Shown here: positions 48,111-58,800 of the stretch, in pieces
Layout of the letters: every line of letters starts with the position of its first letter
How positions within the stretch are numbered: position 1 is the first letter of the stretch
Source of the DNA: Certhia americana
Taxonomy: Eukaryota > Chordata > Aves > Passeriformes > Certhiidae
Direction: 5' to 3'
Assembly (NCBI GenBank): GCA_018697195.1
Contig: CM031873.1
Coordinates: 4,527,063 to 4,591,062, forward strand
Length of the DNA: 64,000 nt
Notes under the pieces: model-generated
What the model saw: the letters and a program-made list of their open reading frames with translations, nothing else
Database searches by the model: none
Told to the model about the DNA's origin: nothing
Made by a program: the position numbers and the translations under genes

Positions 48111-51100
48111 CTAGGCACGGATGGGCGCTGGCAGGTGGCCCTGGAGCCCTCAACTTGGATTGAACAGCGTTTTAATACTATTTCTGCATCTCTCCAAGCA
48201 CGAGAGGAGTGAAGCAGAGGCCTGGAGAAATCGAGGCACAGCGAGGGGTGAGGACAGTGGGCAGATGGCAGAGGACACTTCCAGGAGGGAGGATGGAGAG
48301 GGATGATGTCCTACCCATTACTGGTGGCTCGCCATCAGGTATCCGTGGGGGTTGGAGGTTGCCGTGGGCATGAAGCCCTGTGGAGGGAGGTGGGCTGTGC
48401 TGTGAACCCCACCTTGGGGCACAAAGTACTGGGGACAGAGCTCAGGGGATTTATCTGGAGGGTGCCAGCTAGGCTGAAAGCTGCTTTGTATTCACGGCAG
48501 CTGGCAAAAATCATTGACAGCAGTTTTTGCTGGCAACAGGACTGACCTCACCCTCCCGGGGGATTGCTGGGCTCCAAGGGGTCTGGCCCAGCCCAACAAG
48601 AATTTTTTTTTTGCTCACCAATTCCCCATGGATGTACTTCTGTCCTAATGCTGAGCTTGCACCTCAGGGAGGCATTACTCCTGACACTTAGGGCAGTTTA
48701 ATTAGCACTGAACCCTCTGTCCCTGCTTAAACCTTCTGGAACTAGCCAAGAAATTGCAGGGATAACCAGCTGGGCAGATAACATGGTTGGGTCTTGTTTT
48801 CCCAGAGCAGACCTATGAGGAGAGCTGAGATGCTGTGACCTGGAGCATTGTGCTTTCCAGAAAGATATCCACGGGTGCTGTGGGTACAAAGGGATGTTCA
48901 GAGGGGCAAAAACTGCTCCCATGCTTTTGGCTTGGGAGCTGCAGCACTTGCAGCTGATTCTGGGTGAGATTCGGGCTCAGCTGCCATGACACAGTCCAGC
49001 GTTTGTAAACAGCCCCGAGGTTCCTCAGCAAGGTGTCATGGGAGGAAATAGCTGGATGCCGGGGAGTGCAGCGTCCTGACCTGCCCCTCACCCTTCTCGT
49101 TGACTAACCCACTCCCAATTTCCGCTCAGGAAGGCATGAGTCGTGTTGGGAGGATGTGAGAGCAGCTGTCCCATTGCTCCTGGCAGGTGCCATGGGACAA
49201 TGAGGCTGCTTTGGACTCTGTCCTCACCATGTTACATCTGTCCGAGGCCCTGTGCTGAAGGGATCCCCCTTTGTCCTGACAACCTGTGCTTTAAACAGGA
49301 ATGGAATGCCTGTCCAGGCTCTGCTAGCCATGCTCCTGCTGTGGGGAAAGGGGCTGAGAGTGGCTTCATCACAAGGTATCAGGGCTGGCAATGGGTGCAG
49401 GAAGAGCTGGGGAAGGGCTGCTCATGGTGGGGATGCCAAGGGCTGGGGGCTGCAGCCAGGTTTGTCTGAGATGGGGAATGAGCCTGGAACAGGCTCAGCC
49501 TCTGTGATGGCAGAGGAGACACAGACAGGACTTTTCCATCTCAGTTCTGGACTGTGGAGACTTCCCAGAAGACTGACCTGAAGCTGTACCACCCTTGGAT
49601 GCCCACTTCATGCCTTGACCAGTACAGTGGCCACCACCAGCCCCAGGCAGGTCCCTTTGCCCTCTGCAGCCACAGGCTGATTCAACCCTGTCCCACACGG
49701 ACACCACTTGTTTGCCTCCAGATGTCATGTCTAACGTGGAAGTGGGATCACTTCCTTCCCCATACTGATAACCAATCATTCGGGGCTATCTTAATTGTGA
49801 GAGCCTTAAGGAGGCCCCTCAAGCCCAAGGGCAGCCTGAAGGGTGCTCAGCAGCTCCCAGGCTGTGAGCAGGCGACTGCCGGTCGGGTTTGTCCTGATCG
49901 GCTCCATTCCCGCCCGCGCGGCGCTGCTCGGGCCGTGTGTGGGAGGGAAGTGCCGGGATGCGATGTGGGGATGTGGCACGGAGCCATGGGGGCACATCCC
50001 GTGGAGAATCCCCCCATTTCCTTCCTCACTGCAAAGGGTGTCCCCTTGCCCATGGAGCAGAGCCATGACCACCAGTCTGCCTTCAAGAGCAAACACTCCT
50101 CCAGCTCCAGTCCCAGGAGAAGCCCTGGGGTAACCCAGACACCGCAGACATCATTTGGTGGAGAAGGTTTGTTCGTTTGAAGCACTGTGCCCTGGGTACG
50201 CTGGGCAAGGGGATGTGTGCCCTAAGTTTGGGGAAATTGAGGCAGAAACAGCAGACAAGGTTTGTGTTGAATTGTGCAAGAAGCCAAGGGTTAAATACAC
50301 CAGCTCCCTCCGGGCCAGGGCTCCTCCTGCTCCTGCCCCCAGCTGCTGGGGGAAGAAAAGCACAGAGCCTGGGGGCTTCCCACGCCTTCCATAACTCTGT
50401 CCCCCCGGGGGCTGCAGCAGAAACCTGAGCCTCTCGGTGCCAGGTCCAGCCCGGATTTCGGGGTCCCACTGCCACATCACAGCCCCGGAGGAGGACGTGC
50501 CCCTGCTGCAAGATGAACTGCAGCGTTTCCCTTCGAGACACACACCTCCTCCACATCCCTGGCCGCTCTGCCGCGTCCGCCCGGCAGCCACCCGGGGACG
50601 AGAACGGGAGGGGGACGCACTCCTCCCGAATCCATCTCTTTTAGCATCGTTCCCACTGCTGAAGGTACATGTCTCAAGGTGGAGCCAGAAATAGCGCAGC
50701 TGGCGCTGCATCGGGGCTGGCAGGGCTGCAGGCTTGGCAGGGGGACAGACACCGACTGCAGCAATGGGAACTTTCCAGGCAGCTCCTGCGGGAGCGGCCG
50801 GTGCAGAGATGGAGCTGTTTCCACGCAGATCCAGCCCCGGGACTGCGGATCAGCCCCTCTCAGCCGTGGGGTTGGGGCTGACAGGGGAGACAGCACAGAG
50901 CAGGAGGGGACAGAGCAAACAGAGATATCTCCTGAGAAGAGTGAGATGGATCACACCCCACCCGAGCTAGGATACAGGTCTGAGCTCTGCCACTGATTTG
51001 CTGCAGAACTCGGGAAAATGGCTACACCTTCTACATGCCCCCATGACGCGGGAGGGCAGGTTTCCCTGAAAATTCAGCTTCTTTTAGGGCTCAGCCAGTA

Positions 51101-54100
51101 TTCTCAGCCTCCAAGGAGCTCAGGTTTTTTGTGGCACCTCTGTGATTTAGATCACAGCCAGGCTCTGCAATTTGTTGGGGGCTGCTCCCCACCGCTGACC
51201 TTCCGCTGAGCTCTCGGCAGCTGCTGGCACAGCCCGGGACCGCAGGGCTCACCGGGAGGCCCTGAACAATGCCGACGAGCTGAGCTCATTCCTCCCAGCT
51301 GATAATTTGCTTAAAAATATTTCTGAGCTCAGGCCTCCTCAGGGAAAACGCTCCCAAACGCCAGGCAAAAAGCTGCTGAGTCTGGAGGAACCACACACCC
51401 ACCACTCGCTCGCCGAGACGTCCCCCCGATGACAAGCCCCGGCGTCAGAGGGACTGAGGCCAAAGTCTGCCATTTGATCTCCCCCTTCGCTGGGGGAAGC
51501 CGAATTTCAGGCCGTCCAGGGGTTTCACCACTTCCCGGTAGCGGTTTCCTGCCATGATGTGAGCGCAGGAATTTTTGGGAGGTGAGTCAGAGACTGCAAA
51601 TGAGAACCACCTGGCTGGGACTGGGCTGGGAGGCTCGATCCCGATCCGGGGGTGATCCCTGCTGCGATGCTCGATGCAGGCGGGCAGCATTCCCAGAGTG
51701 GAATTACTTACGGGGGATACAACAGCCCATCATAGACCCCATTTCTGGCCTAGGAAAAAAAGAAGAAGGATTTGCTGCCTCAGTTCCCACGGCTCCTCCT
51801 TCCTTGCCGAGCTGGGATTGGTAACGCTCCGGCCACCCCACCCGAGCTCCAGGGAGAAACTTGGGTAAGAACAAAGAGCAAAATCTCTTCCAGCTCTGCA
51901 GGAAGCCGCCTGGAATGGCTGTCCCGCCCCAGCACCGGGCTGTCCCGAGCACGGAACTACCCCAACGCAGGGCTGAGGCTTGGGTTTCCCTGGGGAGCAA
52001 TGCAGGAGTTGGCGGAGCTGAGAAACTGCCGTCCCTGGTCTCTGAAATTCAACATATACAATGAGTTCCTGCTAAAGGAACCTCCCAGGTTTTGCCTGCT
52101 GGGCTATTAAAGCTCCATGACCCTGTGCCCACTCTCTCCCCAGCATTACTCAAATCCCTCCGTGAAAAGAATAAGTGAGTTGAGTCCAGAGAGTGAGACT
52201 GAGCTGGGATAAGCCTTTGGAAAGGAGCTAAACCTGCTCAAAGCCAGCACTGTTCCCTAACCCGCCCTCCTAATCCTGCCTGGTTGATAATGGAATAATA
52301 AAGGGCTGCACAGCCTCACTCTCTGCTGCTCTGTGGGGGAGGTTCCTGCTGCCTCTGTACATGCCAGGAGCTGGGATATTAATGACTCCCTAAGTAAACA
52401 GAATTGCTCCTTTCTTCTTTGCCTGGCTGTAAAACTCATCGTGACCTTTAGCCCGCAGAGAAATCAGAGTCGCTCCCCCTTCCAGGAGAAAGGCTGGTTG
52501 TGGCACTGATAACACCGTGGTCTCTGCCTGTCACCCTTCCCAGGGCTGATCCCAACCCTGCAGCTTCAACAGCGATCCTGGTGGGACTCACCACGGCCAC
52601 CCCCACGAGGCTTTGCCCTCTCTCCGCAGGGTTGAAGCTGCTGATTCACTGAGGGGGAATCTCAGGAGCACAGAACCAGGGGTTTTGGGACACCCAACCC
52701 TTCCAAGGTGTGCACATCTTGTCTGCTGTGCCATGGGCTGCCCTGTAGCAGAACCTACAAACTTGCATCTCAGCCTCAGCAGCTGGGAAAAGGGCAGGGA
52801 AGTGACAATGCCCATAAGATCCATTCCCTATGGCTGGGATGGCTCTGAGCGCCTCACAGGACAGCAGAAACGGTGACAGGAGGAGAGTGCTGGGGGGGAC
52901 CCAGAGGGCAAAGCAGAGGCTGAGGGCACAGCATTACCCCATGGCTGCTGTGCTGAGGCTGCTGAGCAAGGAGCCAGCTGGATAGGGGATGAACAACCCT
53001 TCATTCTCCACATGCCTGATTCCAGGCAGGAAAGGGCTTTATAGAGGTGGGCAACATCAGGTCTCTGTGAGGGAGTTGGTGAGGGACTGAATGCTCTGCA
53101 GAGAGATGTGCCATGGCTCCTGCAGTAGCAAGAATCCCTCCCCACCCTCTGGGCATGCCCTGCTGCGTGGGTGTCCCTGCAGCAAGATGTCCCTGGCTCC
53201 CCTGGGGACTGCCATTTCTCTGGTGGGTGCAGGAGGGACCTCAAGAAGCAGCCAGCTTCCTACATCACAAAATGTCTGGCTCCCATCAAATTTTTTGAAG
53301 GACAAAGGCAGCAACATGTGAGGACTGACCAGCTGTACTGTGACTGCTCTCAGCCTGGGGTTGGGGTGCCCAGGAGGGGGTCGGGGTGCTCAGAAGGCAC
53401 TCTGGGCTCTCTGGCTGATGGATGTTGTGGATTCATCCCAGGATGATGCCAGCCTGGAGGCCTGATCAGAATCCCACACCTGGCTGTGCTGCCTCCTCAG
53501 AGTGAGCTCAGGCAGCTGATGCTGTCAGCTCTCACTTTGCCTTAGGGAAACAAGCTGGAATGTAGAAGTTGAGATGGAATATCCCCTATAGCCCTACTGG
53601 AGTTGTCCCTGCTCTGACAAGGCACAAATTTAGGACCTGCAGGAAGCACAGCAGGAGGGAGATGTGGGGCTGGAACTGCAGGGACAGGTAAGGTGTCACC
53701 AGGTGTGGTGGAGGGAGACAAAACTCTCCATATCCCAGTCTTGGGCAGTGCTGGCATACAGAAGGGACATGGACAATTCTGTCTCATTTGCATTGAGGAT
53801 GTTTGAGGGAGACAACCTTTAATGAAGTGTCAGTGCAAGGGGGCTGATGGCAGCTGCTCCCAGCTGAGTCTGTGACAGGATGTCACTTCTGGAGGTACCG
53901 CAGCTGTCACACGTCGGAGCAGCTGGAAAACTACTGGGTCACGGAGGGGGACCTCATCCATGTCCTGAACGAAGCCCACCAGGCCTCCTCCTCTTCATCC
54001 CTCACTCCCAGCTGGGAGGACACACGCCAAGGGATGCTGGTATTGCACAGCAACTTAAGAGAACTGCCAGGAAAAACCTCTCTCTCCAGGGTGAACCAAG

Positions 54101-54282
54101 TGATGTGGGGCAATGTTGGTGATTACTGAATGTTGATGTGCGATACGTAATTTCTGTCATATATCCTCATTTCTGCTGCACTGTGGGGGGCTCTAATCCG
54201 TCCAGACCACAGGGGACGGATCCCAACAGTGCTGTCACCTCCCATCATTTTCCCAGCTGCCAAGGCTGAGATGCATATTGTA
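48111..54282. other. Intergenic region between divergent SPHK1 and PRPSAP1
   Basis: No recognised gene, RNA or repeat family. GC content is moderate to high with scattered chance ORFs (for example 49554-50180 on +, opened by GTG). GATA-like and homeobox-like words occur around 51295-51330 and 52280-52400, which could be enhancers, but this is not testable by eye. The one unusual piece is the segment near 53879-54126. Confidence 0.6.
53879..54126 (+). other. Unassigned exon-like open segment
   Basis: An open frame on + (open from 53848, TGA at 54127) begins just after a cag acceptor-like site. Its first 38 codons, from the frame codon at 53878, have G or C at the third position in 32 cases and carry clustered CpG, unlike the surrounding sequence. 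It translates to CHFWRYRSCHTSEQLENYWV onwards. I do not recognise the protein. It has no ATG, a weak pyrimidine tract and no partner exon found. It may be a last exon, a decayed exon or chance; the reverse strand is also partly open. Confidence 0.25.
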
Positions 54283-54692
54283 CATACATAAAAAAAAAAA
54301 ATTAAACAAAATGTAAATACATATCTATCTGTCTATATATCTATATCTTTGTAAAGCCAAGTTTCACCTCCTCCTTATATATATATTCCATGCATTTAAC
54401 ATATATAGCAATATATATAATTACTATACACATTCATATAATATGCATATTAGATATGATATATACTATATATATAATGTATTTTATATTTATATTAATA
54501 TAAATTATTTTAATATGTTACATATATTTATATATATATAATTAATATATATATAGTTAATATATATTATATTAATATATTACATATATTTATTTATATA
54601 TGCTATGTAATTTATCTATCAAAGCGGTATGTTATTTCTATAATAACATACGCGTTAATGCATTTAACTTATAGGTGTTACAGATGTTATAT
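54283..54692. repeat. AT-rich low-complexity block
   Basis: Begins with an A run, then long stretches of TA-dinucleotide and TATTTA-like words, with almost no G or C until about 54600. It abuts the PRPSAP1 CpG island. Confidence 0.9.
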
Positions 54693-54699
54693 ACAAACA

Positions 54700-55789
54700 C
54701 ACTCTTAGTGCATGGAAAGGTCAGCGCAGCGCTCTGCCAGACGGGCTGGAGCTGACCTTTCCCGGTTAACTGAGCCATTGAGTGCCTGTACCCGTGAGGA
54801 TTGCAGAGCGGCCAGCGCAGCGCCGGGCACGGAGCGTTCCCTCAGGAAAAAGCTGCGGGAGCGGCGGGCCGGCCGGCTCCTCCCGCCGCCGCCGCCACAC
54901 AGCGGGGCCAGAGCGCCGCCGCCGCCGCGCTTCCGTGTCCCCCGCTGCCATCTTCGGCACGGGCACTTCACCCACCGCCTCCAACCCCGTGCCTCTCACC
55001 GCCGGGCAGAAGCGGGAGGCGGCCGCGCTGGGCAGCGGGAAGTGTATTTATCCCCCGAGGAGGGACGCTTTTGCCGCTGTCCTCCCGAGGTACCGGCGCG
55101 GTTCGGGCAGGCGGCGAGGGGACGCCGTGACGGGGGAGCGCGGCGGCGGTGCCCTCACCTAAGATGGCTGCGGGGAGGAGGGCGGGTTTTTCCCGCCGAG
55201 AAGATGGCGGCGGAGGGAGCGCCGCTCTGGCCGTGTGGAGGAACTCACTCGGCTGGGTGAGGGGAGCGGGATGGGACCGTCCCCCCAAAGATCTCCCCAT
55301 TCACAGGGACTCCCTACCCCGCCACGGAGACCTCGGGCTAGCTCTGCTGCATCACAAATAACCCCCCTCAGCCTTCCTCCCTCAGCTCACCCGCACCTTC
55401 TCCAGCCAAGGGAGCTCCTCTCCGCCTTGCCACCCCCCTCATTTTGGGGTTATCCCTCCCCTTTGCACGAGGGGCCACTGGGTGGGCGTGGAGTGGGGTT
55501 ACCCGTTGCTTGTCTGCCCCTCTAGTTCCCAAAGCAGCTGCTGCTCCATTTCTTTTTAATAATCATAACTTCCACCCTCCCTTTCATATTTTGCCGCAGG
55601 AATGGACTAGCGAGTCCATAGGTAGCGGAAGGGTCCACACCCTCCTCCTCTCCCTCCTCCTCCCCACCCCTTTAGGGGCGGTGATCGCGGCGGAGAGGAA
55701 AGAAAAGGATGCCACGGAAGCTGTTGCTGCCTTATAAATCTGTTTTTTCTCACTTTCGAGCTCCACGGGGGTTGCATGACACTTTGGCG
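54700..55789 (+). promoter_or_regulatory. PRPSAP1: PRPSAP1 CpG-island promoter and 5' leader
   Basis: A sharp change from AT-rich to CpG-dense sequence at about 54700. It contains three YY1-type words (ATGGC within AAGATGGC: 54944-54956 on -, 55161-55168 and 55201-55211 on +). An E2F-like TTTCCCGC lies inside the inverted repeat ggcgggtttttcccgcc at about 55181-55197. TATAAAT lies at 55733-55739. The transcription start is not defined by sequence. Confidence 0.75.
55709..55789 (+). CDS. PRPSAP1: Possible N-terminal extension of PRPSAP1 (alternative start)
   Basis: The ATG at 55709 has A at -3 and is exactly 27 codons upstream in frame. The extension has five Arg/Lys, one Asp and hydrophobic residues (MPRKLLLPYKSVF onwards), resembling a mitochondrial presequence. 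If the TATAAAT at 55733 is a core promoter, transcripts would start downstream of this ATG and exclude it. I believe a longer human form of similar size exists but cannot verify it here. Confidence 0.4.
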
Positions 55790-55793
55790 ATGA
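55776..55793 (+). promoter_or_regulatory. PRPSAP1: uORF overlapping the PRPSAP1 start codon
   Basis: ATG-ACA-CTT-TGG-CGA-TGA, whose stop overlaps the main ATG as ATGA. Such an arrangement can permit reinitiation or dampen translation. The effect is inferred. Confidence 0.6.
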
Positions 55794-55872
55794 ACGCGGC
55801 CAGAAGTGGCTACCGGGTCTTTTCGGCCAACTCTACCGCAGCCTCCACCGAGCTGGCGAAGAAGATTACGGA
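55790..55872 (+). CDS. PRPSAP1: PRPSAP1 exon 1 (coding part)
   Basis: Twenty-seven codons plus GA of Glu, MNAARSGYRVFSANSTAAS onwards to the LAKKIT motif. G at -3. Donor gtaagt. A five-codon uORF ends on the start codon, and the frame is open upstream to an alternative ATG at 55709. Confidence 0.95.
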
Positions 55873-58800
55873 GTAAGTTGCCTTCTCTTTCAAGTTTCTT
55901 TCTCCCCCATCACTCCCCGGAGCATGCAGGAGCCCTCCCGAGCCTCTGGAGAAGCTTCTGGCATCCCCCCGCCTTCCCAAAGCGTCTCTTGTGAACACCT
56001 TTGTGGAGATTTTGCTCTGGGAATCTTCACCAGCTCTGCCTGACCCAGCGATGGAAATGGACCCGCCGCTTTCTCCCTTCTTTGACGTCCATTTCATTGC
56101 TGGAAAGGCTGGGCTGCACCAAAAGCTGTTACTTTGGGGGAGGGAGGAGGTGAAACTTGGCTGGACAAACCTCAGAAAAGCGTTTTTAGCAGTTTTAAGA
56201 GATGCGCAAAACTTTTTCCGTCTCCTGACCGTGTTTTCCCAACAGCTTCGGTGCTTGGGACGAGGGGAGTGTCCATGTGCACCTCGGCACAGCACCTTGC
56301 ACTGACCAGAGTGGATTTTGGGGAGCTGGGAGAGCTGGGTAGCCTGTGCTGTTTGGTTTAGAGTAAAAGTCTGGCCCGTTTTTTTCAGCCTGTCAATTTA
56401 GGCAGAGTTTGACCTTGTTTCATCTGGGACGGATGCTCTGGGTCCTGTTGAGTGAAGGGTGTGATAGCTGCCTCCAAAGTGGGGTCTCCTGGCTCTGAGT
56501 TTCCCCCAGCACTTGAACTTTGGGGTTGAATGAGTTTGGTTCAAATTGAGTCTGTCCCAACCAAAGGGATTATTCTGTGAAGGGCATCTGTGTATCAGGC
56601 TCTCAGCTTAGAACAGGACCTGGATTTCTTTATGTTGTTTCTCAGCTGCAGTTCACAGGCAGCTGATCCCAAAATCGAGGGGTCTCAGTGCTTGTTTACC
56701 TGCTGCAGCTGACAGCATCCCAGTTATCCTTGCTAGGTATCTGCTGTCCCATTTCCATCTCCAAGGGTGTGCTTAAATTGGAAGCAGGACTTAAATACAG
56801 GTGTGCTGCCACCTTAAACTGCGAGAACACTTTGCTGTTTGTCCTGCTCGCTAAATAAACAGTGTTCAATCCTTAGCACAGATTATCTCCATAGAGCTGA
56901 CTTGGCTCTTTGGCTGGGAGGTGTCTTGAATAAGAGTGATGGACTTCTTTAAGTGTGAGGCTGAGAGGAAAATCCTTGTATTTGGGAGTGGAAAGGGTTT
57001 TTTTTTTTTTGGCTCATGTGTTCTTGCTATATTTGGGCAGTTCTGTTTCACCTTCACTGAACTCTGAAACTAATGTATCTCTCTATAAAAAGTAAGTTTT
57101 GCTGCAGCAGATGGGGCAGTTTTACAGGGCTTGTCCTGTTGTGTCAACACAGCACAACAGAATTCCCCTGGGAATGAGCTCCACATTCTCAGGACTGGAG
57201 GAGCAAACAGGCAATCCTTCTTCCTTGCTCTTTGTCTTAAAAATAACTCCCTTCTTTTTAAAGATGAAATGTGAAGAGACACGAAGAGGCTTCCCCTGGC
57301 CACGGCGCTGGCTGGAGTGATGTGCTGATGTTATTATCCCAGGGATGCTCTGGGGTGGAAAGAAGTAGGATCCGGATCCAGAATGACCTGCTGGCTCCCT
57401 CCTTGATTTCTCACCAAGTAAATTTCTTAATAGGGTCGATGTGGGGATTTTCCCTAGGCTCTGCCATCAGTGGGGTGTTGGATGCTCTGGTGGTGGCATG
57501 AGTATAGCCCTGTGACACACAGCTGCTGCTTAACTGAGGCTTAAGGACTTTTATCTTTGTTGTGGGTGCAAAAACTGGAACTGTTTGCAGTACAGATTTG
57601 CTCACAGTAAAACGTCTCCCAAAATTAAAGGTATTTTCAGCATCCAGTGCAGTGGTTTTGTGCTGCCTTCCCTTAGAAGCACTAGGGCTGTTTCAGCTGA
57701 TCTGTAACACATCCCTTGTTCTTTCAGGTTGCAAAAGATGCGTGGCTGCTGCCTTTCCCCCATCTCACATCCCAGGCTGTTCTTTGCAGGGGAGGTCAGT
57801 TGCACCTTTAAATAGAGTTGGAGCAATCTTACAAGGGTGAGTCTGTCCTCTAATATTGTGCGTTCTTTTTAAAGTTTTTTTATGACCTTGAGTAAAAGTA
57901 GTAAAAGAACTTTAAAACAACACACAATATTAGGAGAGCCCCATGAGACATCTGTCCATCTGGGCTCTGTTTCTTATGTGTAGGTATGAGCTTCAGATCT
58001 CTGCTTGAGTGGTTCTTACATATCTTTTTTGGCATCTCAAGCCTGGAGAGGAGCAGTGTGACACTGACCAGCTTTCAGACACCTGATTTATCTCCTCACT
58101 TTGTTTACTGCAAAACTTCCAGAGCTGCTTTCGTTTCAGGCTCTGAGCATCATGTTCTGGCACAGTTCTGATCTTCATGATTCCCCTTGAGCATTCTCTG
58201 GTTATGGGACAGTGAGTAATGGTCAGTCTTACTTTCACTTCAGGGTTTCAGACCTTTAGTTGATGGTAGTGACTGCCAGGGAGAGGAGATGGATTATGAG
58301 GATCTTTTGAAACATGAAATAATGAAGATGTTCCTTAGATTCAGCACCACTGAAACATAAACAAAACCATATATTTATTTTTCTCTTATAAATTGAGAGT
58401 GATGATTATTTAATTTTAAATTCTTTAAACTCTTGCAGTAATTAGGACACTTGGCACCTGATTACAAGCTGCATTTTCAGGGGAGGAAGATAATTTCTGT
58501 GACCAGTGCTGGTCCTTAATGGGCCTGTGTGCTGCTGGGGGGAGGGAGAGGTAGGAAATCTTTTTGATCTTTAATCCAACTGATGCATTTAGATTTCCCT
58601 CTGACTGCAGTGCTTGGCTCAGCAAGTACAAATATTACATTCTACTCCCTGCTTATGTGTTTGGCTTGGTTGGTGATTGAATTTTGCTAATGCCTCCCCA
58701 GTGCTCCTGCAGTTTCGTGATGTGGGATGTGGTGTACTGTCTTACTGCCAGCTGTGGATGTGAGTATTCCAGAGAGTCACTTTGCACCACGGATAATGCT

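Noticed and set aside
49554..50180. 208-codon + strand frame between SPHK1 and PRPSAP1
   Set aside because: Opens with GTG, not ATG; no domain recognised, and codon bias is not coding-like through most of its length.
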